DNA from: Rhynchospora pubera
Lineage: Eukaryota > Streptophyta > Magnoliopsida > Poales > Cyperaceae
Assembly: GCA_028095005.1 (NCBI GenBank)
Contig: CM051462.1
Location: 170,323,955 to 170,387,954, forward strand
DNA length: 64,000 nucleotides
Direction: 5' to 3'
Shown: one piece after another, positions 32,321 to 45,600 of the stretch
How positions within the stretch are numbered: position 1 is the first letter of the stretch
Layout of the letters: each line of letters begins with the position of its first letter
The notes under the pieces: generated by a model
What the model was told of the DNA's origin: nothing
What the model saw: only the letters and a program-made list of their open reading frames with translations
Database searches by the model: none
Made by a program: the position numbers and the translations under genes

Positions 32321-35300
32321 AGAGACGTATGTAGCTGTTCTTTCAGGTGTTCCTTTTTTAATGTTGTGTTATTATTTTTCTTTTCTTTTCTTTTTCAATT
32401 TCAGTAAGGTTGTCATGATATAAGATTATGTATCGCTATGTTAAAGAATGCGGTCTCGGTTACACTGGACATTTTGTGTTTAAACAGTAAAAGTTAGTAC
32501 TGTTATTGCTGCTCTTCTTTTGAACTTAAAAAAAAAGTACTTCTTGAAAAATACGGAGTACTGGTACCAGCGTCAAATCTATCTAACATCTAAATTTCGT
32601 TCGTCTCCGGTGCAAACTTGCATCTCTTCTTGTGCTTGAGTCTTGTCTTGGTTGCGAGTGATTGTTGCTTGGTAATTTGTAGTGTTTTGGGTTGTTGCGA
32701 TTTTGAAGACTTTTTCAGTGCTAAGCACTAATTATCATGGTGTTATTTTAGGTTAAAATGAGAGTAAGCTACAGTAAAGTAAACTGGTCAAAATCTTGGG
32801 TTGCTATCTCACTGTCAGATTTCTTTTTTTTTTTAAATCATTTTGCCCCCCACAAAGTCCAAAGAGATCATGACAAATTTAGCGAAGTGGTTAACACTAT
32901 TGTTGGTTCTTCTGTGGCATTTTGGTTCTCCTGTGTATCAGCACATTCTCAGAGTAACAAATATCAAACGTATATCAAATAAAGTAAACAGTATTTTAAC
33001 CCTTCGATTAATTAATGAATAATTTTGAAAGAAGTCAATCAAATTTTAAAAATAGTGACGTACATTTCCTTTCTTTTCAATTTTCTACGAGTAACATACA
33101 TTACGAATGCTAGAGAATATCATATAGTTCAGAGTGAAGCCTCATTATTAGTCACGAAATACCGTCAAATAATGTTGATTTGAATGTGCAGAAATTGTGG
33201 TAGTTCTGTTGTGATACACCAGTTTTTTTATTTGTTGAATGCTTTAGTACATTTGTTAGAAATTTGTTACTAATTTCAAAATTTTATTCATAATAGCTCT
33301 GCTACAATTGTTTCAAGTTTCGAACAATATGCAGAATAACCAAAAAAAAAAAAGGAAAATTTCTGACTGGAATAAGAAAAAAAACTCGCTACGCTGTTAG
33401 TATATACCAAACGAAAAAAATACAAGCAAAAAATAGGGAGTGGAAGGCCTCAATTCTTCTTTTATATTATTGAGTTAAAGCACCGAAACTAAGACATTTG
33501 ACAAGATTAAACTAGAACTTGTCTATTAATATTAATTTACAAATTAAAACATTATCGCTATTCCGAAAAAGGACAAAAAATGTTATTTTTTTAGAGACAT
33601 TATTTTTAATTTACTCGCCTTTATTGCGATATATATCCTCCGTTGTTTGATTTGACAACCCCAAAATGAACAGTGTTTTAGGAAGCATAGATACAGTATA
33701 CTCCAACATAATATGACGACCCAGAGAGAATCACAAATTCACAACACAGAAAAACACAAAAGAACAAAAATTGAGCAACATCCCATGTGATCAATTTATA
33801 AATAACCAGTGAATTAGGTTCGAGTTGAGGATTGCAATTTGCATACACTTCCCTGCAAAAGTATTTTTGGACTAGCCAATTCCCGAGGCGCTCCGGTGGA
33901 TCGTTTATAAAACTAAATTTTTTTAGGTAAATTGAGCTATATATATGCAAACAGAGATACCCATCTCCAAATAATCTCTGTTATACTTATCTGCAGGAAT
34001 AATAATCGTTTTGAACCTTTTAATTAAACTGGCGAAGACAAAACTCTTACCCAGAAAATGTTTTTTTTTTATTTTTTTGTGAAATTTATTGATTAACTTG
34101 TAGTAGTTAAAATTATCAGTAAGCGAAATTCTTTTTTTTTTTCGATACAACTGATAGCGACTATCTAGGGAAAATAAACGAAATTCTTATAATGATATAG
34201 ATTCTGAAGGAGTCGGTAATCTCAGTGAAAATGAAAAATTAATTCATTAATAAATTATAAAATAGTTGCAATTAAGTCTAATCAAGATTTACATCCATGA
34301 AAGAATTTTCCTAATATTTTTTTTTTACGTTGAAACAATAATATGCAATTACTTGACCAATATACGTGCAATTGCGCGACAGCACCCACACACACTTGGA
34401 TAGGTAAACAAATAGATACAAGCGAGAAAGGTGTATGGTGCTTGACTGAGAAAAAAAATTATTATCAATGGTTGATTTGAGACGCTCTTATTGCCTTCAA
34501 AAAAGATCTGAGCCACTTAAGAGGATAGTCATGTTGAAATCTTATTGAAAATTATGAATTTTATTTTTTTAAAAATCTCTAAATATTTCTTTAAGGCGTA
34601 GAAAATCAAATTATCCACAAAAAAAATTTGGTTCTCATAAAATTCATAATTTCCAATATTAAAAATAAATTAAATTTAGGTTTCTAAAGGATAAATAAGG
34701 TCATCTGGTGCTAAAGGAAAAATAGACAAAATGTAATCGAAACATATTTATGAAGATAAATAACAGCAACTTGCTCACTCATTGTCATTGGCTCATTGCT
34801 GTGGGATCGATGTCAACGGGTAGGTGCACAGACCATTGGGGTTTCAGTATTCACAATTCTACAAATTGAAGTAGTTGGGGGAAATGGAATAGGAACAAAA
34901 GCGCACAAGAATGTGGCGAATGATGAGATCAAGATGCCAGTTTGATTAGGCACATTTTGGCTTATATATCCTCAGTTTATACACATCATTTAATGTCAGA
35001 AACCACTTGTTTGACATCCAATGGCGTTTATGTAACGTCGCGAAAAGATACGGGAATCGAAGAGAAAAGGTGGTTGAAACCATTTCATAAATTTTTTTTT
35101 TAAAAACTAAAATTTAACAAAAATGAATTGTCTTAAACATTCAAAATATAAGGAATTATACGAACAGATTGTTGGCTAAGTTTCTGATTTCAAACAGAAA
35201 TTTTAATTTTGACGATTGTCAAGGTTATCAATTTAAGCAGTTTAAATTCACTCAGTCAAACATGGCATGAACATGATTGACAAGCCTTTATCATACGAAC

Positions 35301-36441
35301 TCATTCCGATGAATTAATTTGGTATCCCACACAGTCATTCAATTCGATGTAGGTTCTAAAGCAATCTGACTCAAAATCTTGTTTTTATAAAAAAAATGAA
35401 TTAAATAAAAAATTTGCAAAATTAAATACACCGAGGTTATAAAAGTGTGAACAAGACAAATCTGCCAAGTGCTGTTTATTGGGAACATCTGACGGTTTGG
35501 AGCCCTTATTGTTTGCATTCTGATGCAATTTTCCGTTATTAGTCAAATAAAGGATTCAGATCACCTTTGCCTGATTCGCCTGAATTCCGTACAACACAAA
35601 ATTAATTGGGAGGAGGCGAGGCGCTGAGCTGACCCTAGTATTAATTGGGTTCAGCCAAAGCAGGATATATCATATATGGGGATGACAAATTGACGCAGTC
35701 TGTGCTGTGCCGTGAGTGGTATTAAATGACACCATTATCGTGTTAAATATCTTGCATTTTAACTTTCTTCACCATATGGGCTAATAACAGAAATGAAAGA
35801 AATGTAATTCACCCAAGTCAACTTAATTCACCATAGTTTAGTTAAAAATATTCAGAGAAGAACAGAGTATATTATATAGTAATGCAGGAGCTTCCCTTGA
35901 AAGTCGAAGCTTATAAATATATGTGAAAATACATGAATGAGGCAAGTATTCCCACGTGGCCTCGTCCACGTGACACCCACCTAAGCCACCTTACAAGTTA
36001 ACAATCTCCCTTCCTCATGCGCTTCACACCTCCCAAGGCCAAGAATAGAAGAAGCATCTGCAATGATTTAATTCCAAGATAGTGAAATGTGCAAAGTCAA
36101 GGTCTCAAGGATGTAGAATAGTAGGGTTTTGTTTAATTTTTGTGAATTAAGAGGCAAAAAAAGAATATGGTGAAAGGATTGCAGAGGATATGGGATAGGT
36201 GCAGAGGCAGAGGGATAGGGACAGGAATCAGGAAGGAAGGCAAAGCAACTCAGCAAGGAAAGGGGAGACAAAAGCTGAGAAGAGAGAGGAGAGCATGCAA
36301 AATCCAAAGCGAGCAAAGGCAGAGAGTAGGCAGGAAAAAACCCCAGCATTAGCATTTAGCAATGAACACAAAAAAGATGCATTTTCTCTCTTTTTAGACT
36401 TTGAATTTTGATGTCTCGGGCTCTCTTTGCCAGACCAGGCC
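32321..36441. other. HIPP 3' region and intergenic DNA, no further gene
   Basis: About 4.1 kb of AT-rich sequence. The first few hundred bases should be the HIPP 3' untranslated region. Open frames such as 33678-33950 (-) have no family features. Confidence 0.55.
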
Positions 36442-36451
36442 TTGGTATCAT

Positions 36452-36643
36452 AAATTGAGATCAGCTGCCGCGCGACACAGCGTGTCGCGCGGTACGCTGG
36501 CCGTTTGATTAAAATCCAATGGACAAGGGAGCTCCGTGCATGTAACCTAGATTGGTAGGCCCGTAAAAAGTGAACCGTCCGATCAAGATCAGACGGCTCG
36601 TAGTGCGCGACACGCGGTGTAGCGCAACAGCGAATCCGGATTG
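36452..36643. mobile_element. Small inverted-repeat element with 10-bp flanking repeats
   Basis: The direct repeat ttggtatcat stands at 36442-36451 and 36644-36653. Between them the two ends are imperfect complements, containing cgcgacacagcgtgtcgcgcg near the left and gcgcgacacgcggtgtagcgc near the right. GC content is far above the surroundings. A 9-10-bp duplication suggests a Mutator-like MITE. Confidence 0.55.
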
Positions 36644-36653
36644 TTGGTATCAT

Positions 36654-37569
36654 TGAAGGATATTGCCACTTGCTTTTTCAACACGGTATTGATCATACGG
36701 ACCAACCAACTATTTGCTTCTCTTCCCCTATTTCAACCTCCTCTTGCCCTTTTAGAGTATCGAATTCAAATTAATTACTGCATTGTGCAAATAACTAAAT
36801 ACTATGCTGTGCTGTATGGCTTTCATATCTTATTTTGTTACAAGTATTAATCAATATTGGTTTTTCATGGCTCACAGAGTCATGTCCGTCGATTTTTTAT
36901 GCTTGTTTAAATTTAATCGGAATATATCGATTATGTGGTGATGCTCATTTGACCAACTTCTTTAAACACGTCCAATTAAAATGTATGACATTAGTATAAT
37001 CATATTTTTTAATGTTGTGGGATGAAATTTAATAAGAGATCCCATGTGCGTTGCGTTATTACTTATTCCATGGGCTATTCTTTTTCATTTTTCTTTTGGT
37101 TGTTAAAATTCAACCTTGGTCATAATTAGAGGGAAAAAAAAGGAAAGTGAACGAATGACCGTGCAGAGAGTTGTGTATTTAATTTGTGCAAACTTTTGAA
37201 GTACACTTAATACGTTGTCTTTGTAACATGACATATTTCATTATATTATTAATACGCTGCTATGTCTCGTCAAAGAACCTATTAATTTTCTCCAACGAAT
37301 GGTTTTAAAATTAGTGAATCGATCAATATAAAGGACACAAGTTCCACTCTCAAGAGCAAAGATTTTGTCATAGAAATTATTTTTATAACCGATAACTCCA
37401 TGATAAAACAATTAATTAAAAATGTATTATTTTTTAATGGGAAAATATCAAATTAAGTATATTAATCTCAGTGTTTTGTACATGATTTTTTTTTTGTGCA
37501 AACCCTTCGAGCTACGAAAAGTTTTCTGGTGACAACAAGAGCGATGTCTTTTTGTGCATATGTGGGACT
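36654..37569. other. Intergenic, no gene seen
   Basis: AT-rich; no supported coding region or repeat. Confidence 0.5.
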
Positions 37570-38199
37570 TAGGGCTGTATATGAGCTGAGTTCGAGCGAG
37601 TTAGGGACAACTCAAACTCAACTCAGCTGTAATTCGAGTTGAGTTGAGCTGAGTTAGAAATACTTTCGAGTTTTGTAAGCTAGCTCAAACTCGATTCATC
37701 CCAAACTCGAGCTAGATCGTGGGCTCACGAGCTAGCTTGAAATAAACATATATCCTTAAAATTTTTATTTATTTAATTCATATGTTATTTTTGTATTAAA
37801 TTTTTTTGACATATACAATATTGTAAACAATAAAATTGTTGTCTTTTATATTCTTTTTATTGATTTGAAACAAAATATGTCTTGAAACTCAATCTATCAT
37901 ATGTAATATTATCTAAAATATAAATATAGAAGAAGAAAATTATTTTTATTAATTTATAAATTTTTAGTACTCATAAATTATGTTAATAATATATATTTGA
38001 AATATAAATTTATTATGTCACGAGTCAGCTCACGAGTTGCGAGCTGAGTTGACTTCAACTCAAACTCGACTCGTTAACCAACCGAGTTAGTTCAGCTCGA
38101 GTTCTTCCAACTCGAGTTCCGTTGGCTCGAGTTACAATCGAGCTTTTCTGAGTCGAGTTCGAATTAGCTCACGACTTACGAGTTTTTTGCTCACCCCTA
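37570..38199. mobile_element. hAT-type non-autonomous element (630 bp)
   Basis: It begins TAGGGCTGTATATGAGC and ends GCTCACCCCTA. tgtgggac (37561-37568) and tgtgggag (38200-38207) form a near-perfect 8-bp duplication. Both ends are filled with gagctgagttcgag-type repeats and complements, as in other TAGGG(G/C)TG hAT MITEs. Confidence 0.8.
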
Positions 38200-38207
38200 T
38201 GTGGGAG

Positions 38208-38499
38208 TGTCGTAAGAGAGCTCCATAACAAAAGGGCGGCGAGCGCCCGGAACCGGAAGGAAGTAAAACCAGAAAAGCGAAGTTACTTATGAAGGGCGCC
38301 TTTGAGACAAGGATTGGCCTTTTGACCTGCTGATAGCCTGGTAATTTATAGAGAACTACTGCTCTGGACTCTGGAGGGGACCTTTATTTGAAGGAGCTGC
38401 TCGGTACTTGGTAGATGCATTCAAGGACCCAAAATATAAAGAAAAATTCAAGGAGCTCCTAGCACGTGCCTTTGAAAAATGATCTCTTATGTTAGTTTA
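38208..38499. other. Short intergenic segment between two transposons
   Basis: Contains agggcggcgagcgcccgg near 38233, a small GC-rich inverted repeat. No gene seen. Confidence 0.4.
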
Positions 38500-38762
38500 G
38501 GGTGTGTTTGGTATCATTATTGAATAAGTTTTATTCCGAATAAGGCTTATTCGGGATGAAACCAAACACGTCCGGAATAAGTCTTATTCCGAATAAGGAC
38601 TTATTCAAGGTCTTATTCTAATTCCATCTATATGGTGGAATTAGAATAAGGTCTTGAATAAACTCTTATTCGGAATAAGACTTATTCCGGACGCGTTTGG
38701 TTTCATCCCGAATAAGCCTTATTCGGAATAAGGCTTATTCTAACATTATACCAAACACACCC
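38500..38762. mobile_element. PIF/Harbinger MITE, near-perfect 263-bp hairpin
   Basis: Arms begin GGGTGTGTTTGGTAT and are complementary over almost the whole length around a loop near gaattccatctatatgg. The 3-bp duplication TTA lies at 38497-38499 and 38763-38765. The aataagncttattc motif is repeated many times in both arms. A transcript through it would fold into a long hairpin. Confidence 0.92.
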
Positions 38763-38765
38763 TTA

Positions 38766-41700
38766 GTTTTTTTTTATATATATTTAGTGACCGATCTAAA
38801 TCGGTCAGTGAGATATTATATTGAAATTTTTTGTCGAATCATTCAATGTGATGAGAAAAATTTAATGTCGATCTAAATCGTTCACATTGAAATCCTTTGC
38901 CGAGAAAAATTTACATGTTTTAAAATTCTTTTACTTTTTTATTTGGAATTAAAAAAATTAATTTAATTAGTTATGAATCCTCAAATAATAGCGCTTAAAA
39001 ATCTAAAAAATACTTTAGAAATTGAAAAATATAAAGTTTTGTTGGCAAAGAGATTTCAATATGAATAATACATTTAGTTGTTTGAATCAGGCATTTAAAC
39101 TTTTTGAATTTGAGATCCAATTGTATTTGACTGAGCGATCTGGCAAATCGTTTTGACAGTATAATGTTTTATTATAAACTATATGAACTTGAGGATTGTT
39201 CCACATTTTGAGTGCCCCAAATGTCCCCAAGCTCATTTCTTTGTCACTTTTTTCAAATATCAAATTCAAGTCATTGATCTTATGCAATTTGATGAGAGAT
39301 ATATTTCCATATAAGTTTTGTAAATTTTGAAGTTTCTTTGATGCTTGATCAAGCGATTGAGTAATGAACGAATCTAGTTAAATATGATAGATTAACTGAA
39401 ACCCGTTTCACTGCCATGTTTTTTTTTGTTGCAACAAATGCTATCAAATTGATGGATGGTTGTTATTATGACATATTTCAGGCACCGGGAAAAGATAAAA
39501 TTGACGCTTGATAGTGAATACAAACAAACAAATAAGTTCATTATGCATTAAAAAAATCTGAATAAGGGATTGCAAAACTTAATTTTCTTATGTGTTCATT
39601 TTGATTATCTATATATTTACCTTGTCTATTTTATGTGTTCAAAGATGGCAAACGATTGCAAAACTACAAATAACCATTATCGTTTCTCAAAAAATATGAC
39701 AGTGGAACTCTTCTCTTTTATTATATAGAAAAAAATAATAATATTCAAAATATCAATGACTTGACAAGGTATATCGGGGGCAAATAATATATACCAAATC
39801 GAAACATCTAATATATTCAAGAGTCAAAATTTTATAGTACATATTTAAACTCTTAAGCATTTTAATAATATCATCATTAGAAAACTCAATTATTTACCAA
39901 GTATATAGTATTTTTGATTTAATATATTAGATAAGTTAGTTACAGCGTACGCATCGTTGTCACTGGATAATTAATAAGGGTGTTGGATAACGTGGAAATG
40001 ATGGGAATGATAGAATCTTAGAGATGGTACTAAGCGATTCCATTTCTCTTATATGTTAATAAACCAAATCCTTCTATTTTTTTTTTCTTTTCTTTTTTTT
40101 TTTGGCAGAAACTAACCAACCCGTAGTGTTATTGCAAGGTTCTCTAGCGTGCCTCTAATTATGCTACTCCCATTTTAGAAAAAAAAAAATAAATAAAGAT
40201 TTGGAGCCTACGGGAATATATCAAAACAAAAATAGCAAAAAGATTTAGATGTAGCAATAAGACCAAATTCATAGTTCCCCAATTATTACAACCAAACAAA
40301 TTAAGTAGGTCATAAATATTTAAGCTTCTAAATCTGATGCTCACCGAAGACATGAAACCATGGGGACCAAACTTGTTTGTAGTTGCTAGTAGCCCAAAAT
40401 GCGGTATATTACATATTTTGCTAATGCACCAAAAAACCAGATATACGGCCATACCAAAACAGTTCGATACAGGGATGGCAGCACAGCACCTGCTGTATAA
40501 AAATGCCAAAACTCAGAAGAGGAAGTGCACACGAGCACCTCCATGATTACCTTGATTGAAGCTTCTTTCTCCCTTCTTTGAAAGCCCAAAATGACAAAAA
40601 TCTCGCCAGCAGCTTGTGTTATAATACTAGTTCCATTCTCCAATACGAATATAATATGAAATAAGCATGTCGTGATCGATCTCCACAGATATACACATGC
40701 AATATACTATGCACATTGCCAACTGTTATAAAATTTTTGTTTTGCTGGCCATTCCACCGACCATCTATGCAAGGACCACATGAATGCCCCACTGGACCAA
40801 ATAAACTCTACTGTAACAATTCTAAGAAAAAATGAACTATAGTGTAGATCCAAGCCACTTGGTAGATTTCATCATTTCATAACCACAGAAATACATACTA
40901 GAACCTATCCAAAACCTAATTCTCCGGCGGTGACTTCATTTTTAATGTGGAGTAAATCAAAGATGGTCCCAATATATATGAACATCAATAATATCTGAAT
41001 ATTCCTAATTGATTACACTATTTTGATTCCTTGTAATTAATTCAACCAAACAAGACACGAGTGTAAACATCTAAAAAAAACAGCGATGGACAATCATAAT
41101 AACTGATACAAATTTGTACTCAAAGTAAAATTTTTTGGTATTAAATGGTGCAAAAATTGATAAGTCCAATGGCATTATAACGGCTCCATTAAGTTTCTTC
41201 TTCTCGAGCTTATCTTGACAAACCTCTATTTGAATTTTTGTTTTTATAAAAATATTAACTTCTTAAAAGTACACTGTACACGTTGAACTCGTATTCCCAT
41301 AAAGACCAGAAAAAATAATATTTGATCATTTCGATAATTTCGACTATTGATGCTTCACGAGTACTCTATCGACAGGTTGAATTTTTTTTTCTTTATTTCT
41401 TAATTTAACTAAAGTATCCATAATTCTCAAAACTAGCTTTGAGACTCTTCTATTAAGTTATAGTTTTGCTAAGATACAGTTCTATTAAGAAAGGCAGGAT
41501 TAGGATACCATAGTATAGGGACAAACAGGAACGAAGTTTCATTTCACGAATATTAAAAACATCAAATTTGAAATAAAGAAATGAACCGTTGTAGGGAATA
41601 TGACTGTCAATCATGAATTCATGACGCCACCTTGTTTTAGATAAGCGCTCAAGTTCTAAGTGGACCCCATTTTGTTGGGCACACTTGGGCCAGCATCTGT

Positions 41701-42665
41701 CCTGCTTTGTCTTTCTTTTTTGGGTCTTACTGTTAGCTTCTCTAAGGATTTTGAACAAAAACCCTAAATCATGGACAGAGACAAAGGTATTGTATTAACA
41801 TCCCCAAATCCAATAGATGTATAAAACTAGATATGTAGAAAACAGATAGACGAATTTTGAGATATAGAAAAAAAAAATGGAATTTAAATTTCGGTTCCCG
41901 CAGATATTCTGTTTTCCAAAAATTCTGCGCCAATCAACCATCTTCATCCCAATATTTTTAACCGATTTTAGCATATATATTTTTACTAGAACCAAATGTT
42001 ATATTAATATGTTTACCCCAAAAATGTGTAGAATTAGTATATGACACAACATATGGAATACTGGTTTGAGCTAGGCATAGATTCTGACACTGTCACACTC
42101 AACAAAGAACGGCTGTATTAAGTTTTTCTATAACAATTTTTTGGAAGCAGAACATTTGTGAGAATATAAAGCTAACTATGATTGCAAGTAGAGCCTACAC
42201 CAATGCAATTTCCAAAAGCGAAAAATTCCCTTTGCATACTATAAAATTGAAGAAAAGTAACTTTTAAAAAAAAAAGGAAAAAAAACTTTAGATTAAAAAA
42301 GAAAACTCAATAGCTTACATGAACAAAGTAACTTTTAAATTTTATAGCCTCCATAACAGTTGCATGGTGCACAACGCCATACCACTTTGTTTAGGCTAAG
42401 CTTCTTCAGGTCAGAAAGTTCATATTCTGCTGTGAACTATTTATTTCTTCCTTCTATAACAGTTACAAAACTATGGGCTTTAGTACGAACAGCTTGAAGT
42501 GGTAACAGATTAAAAGTGCACAGGGCACCATTATCAGAAGTGCACTGACATTATATATAAAGTTAATGCCATGTAATGCTACGGGATGCTACAACAATTT
42601 TACTTTACAGGGTCTGTCACATATCAACAAAGCCAGGAGATTTTTTTTTTTTAAAAAATTGCTAC
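38766..42665. other. Intergenic, no gene supported
   Basis: About 3.9 kb of AT-rich sequence. The start (38780-38890) holds a doubled gaccgatctaaatcg-like phrase that recurs loosely at the right edge of the window (63965). The - strand frames near 40159-40643 look slightly protein-like but match no family and lack splice context. Confidence 0.5.
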
Positions 42666-45600
42666 TCAGCGCCTCTTGTCCTTTCTTTTTCTAGACTGGG
42701 CCCGCTGCCACTTCTTTTTCGGCACAAGCTTGTTCTTAGGTTTTAGTTTTATCTCTGGCGAGAATCGAAAACTAGGATCCCGCATGCGGGCTTGGATGTC
42801 CTTGAAGAATTGCATGTTCAGCTTCTTCGGCCCGCCTTCCCTCAGCTCTGCGTATTCTGGGCCTGACACTATATTTTCAAATGCTCCAATTAAAATGTCG
42901 ATGTCAGATATCACCTCAAAGACATTCGTGTAACGACCGTCTGGCCCTTTTTTAAGTTTCTTCAGTGCATTTTCAACTGCAAGCTTCCTAGCCTGAAAAG
43001 AGCTCAACAAAAAGTACATAATTGCATATTGGATATACAAAAGAGAATGTTTATTATGCACTGTAGTGTATTGGTCAATCTGTGCACTGCAATATATGCT
43101 GTTGGCAGGGGCGGATCTACCACCGGGGCGGGTGGGGCTAGAGCCCCACCTCACGCCGTCGAGCCCTTGGAGCCCCCTTTAGCCCCAGCTAATTTTTTCT
43201 GCCATTGGAGCACTCAAAAGTGGGGCTGAAGACTTAAAGAGAGATTGTCAGACCCACCTAGATATTTTTTCTAGATCCGCCACTGGCTGTTGGATCTGCG
43301 TTAAAATTCGAGCTGAAGATTTCGCTGGATCGAAAAAATGGAGTTGTTCTGAGATTCTTATTCTGCTCTGCTCGCCTGCTCTCTCTTGATTAAGGCATAA
43401 ACTCTGATTTACGCTCTCATCTGCTACCCCTTAATATCCCAACCGAAACCCTAAATTACTGGACCTTCTCCTCTCGATTGCACTCATCGTCCCTCTCCCT
43501 CTGGATCTCACTCTCCCTCTCCTCTCTACGACCTAGGTGCAGTTTTCCCTCTCTCTACGAGACTACCAGTCTCTCTCATTTTGTCGCAAGTGAGGCTAAT
43601 TTCGACTCCAGACTCTCTCGCTGTGGCCCTAAGCCTTCGTTCAAGGTAACACGGCCTCTATCTACCCCTCCTTCCTCTGAGTTTTGACCTAGGGTTCCAC
43701 CCAAAATCACTTTGATTTCAGAAATTGAAAATTGTACTTTTTAATATTCTTAATAGCAAGAACTTTCTCATGGGTCTGTATTCAGAAACTGACAATAACT
43801 TTATCATGGATCTGTATTTTTTCTCTCTAAAATTGAATTTTCAATTTTTTAGTTTTCATTCTTGTTTATTTTAGGTCTCAATTTTATATTAAAGTTACTG
43901 GTGCTAGATTAACAAGAACTTTTTTTTAGTAAGCATCTGGCCCTTTTACTGATATGGAAACAATTTCAATTTTTTCCAGCATAAATATTTTTGTCAGTAA
44001 CATGTACTGATATGGAAACAATTTTAATTTTTGGGTTTTTCTTAACTAATTATTAGTTTTTGAGATTTGAATACCAATCAGTCTTGTTATGTGGAGCAAA
44101 CTGTTCCCAACTTACATCTTTTGTATTAAAGAGTCATCAGAACTCAATATTGAAGTGTACTTTTTTTTTTAGATAAGAAAGCAGCCCACACAATCAATGG
44201 AAAGGCAAGTTGAAGAACTGGAAGATAAGTTCAAGCAATTAGAAGAGAGGTCAAAGTAGTTCAATTTGTTGTTTGGATGTGAAAATCTTGTAATAGATGA
44301 TATACACGATTATGATCAGAATTTGGTTGTAATAGCTAAAGACTTGTATTAGTTCAATCTCTCTCCCTTGAATTCGGTTGTCTGATCAAAATTTTAATAT
44401 AGTGGCTATTCAAATAATGGTACATTTTGTTCAGTTCTTTATTTGAGAAACATAAAGGCACATAACAGTGTTACACAACAACAGCCGGTTCCAATCCACT
44501 TGGAGTACCCCAATTTGTGTAATTGAGGGCCTCTTGAATTATTATTATTTTTTTAACGATGATCTAATTACACATTGTTATCTCATTTATACATTATTAG
44601 ATATTTACGCGATAAAAGCTAGACAATACTCAAGAAAACTAATGAGATTCTACAACACCGAATGAGACCATGAATACTAGTGGTACAAGTTACAAAACAT
44701 GTATTTCAGTAATACAGATAAGTAGTGGTACAAAACATGAATACTGGTGGTACAAGTTACAAAACATGTGTTTCTGTAATGCGCATGAACTAGTTTGTCA
44801 TACAGAATACGGATTTACAAAAAAAAGTACAGATAAAATTGCATGGCTGAGAGGCACATGAGAATGAGACTAGTCAATATATTAATAACAAAATGAGACA
44901 ACAGAACTTCTATATTCTTTTTACAAAATGAGTCAGCAATATTTCCTTTTACCAAAATGAGACAGCAGATCTAACAAATTTATCATTGTTGAATTAACAT
45001 TGATGTTGGACATTATCCCAAACAGTATACAATTTAGGTTGCAATTTGGATTGCTTAACTCAAATACTTTAGATCAGAATTAAAGTTCAGGTATAATGAC
45101 AGTACTGGTACTCCAAGCTCAGATACTGGTACGCCAGGTTCTCTCTCCTAATCCTAGTTTTGTCCATGCTAAGTTAATTTGAAACCAAATCATTCAATCA
45201 AGTGCCCATATCTTAATTTGAAATCCGATCATTACATACTAATACTAGATTTACGGCCCCCTCTAGCCCTCTGTACCAAAGAATAAAAAATAAAAAGATC
45301 AAACCCGATTTCCAAGATAATTGAGGAGCACAAAACCGCTGCCATTAAAAAAAATAGAAGCACATAAACTGATTCACACTAATAACTGTTACGAACATCT
45401 TGTCACTATGGGAAAGGGAGAGCAATCTGCATCCACATGGAGATAGGAAATCAACTTATAGGGCTTTTGGCGGAGCGAGATGGTGAGGAAGAGAGATTCG
45501 AAGAGATTGGGAGGGAACAAGAAGCGACAGAGAGGGAGAGAGATCCAAAGACGAGATGGGTACGAACAAGTTAGGGTTAGGCAAGTAAGAGTGAGAAGCG

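Noticed and set aside
40159..40643. - strand frames with FFGALAKYVIY-like text
   Set aside because: No domain recognised and no splice partners; kept as non-coding.
41453..41758. 101-codon - strand frame
   Set aside because: No conserved motif; composition typical of random AT-rich DNA.
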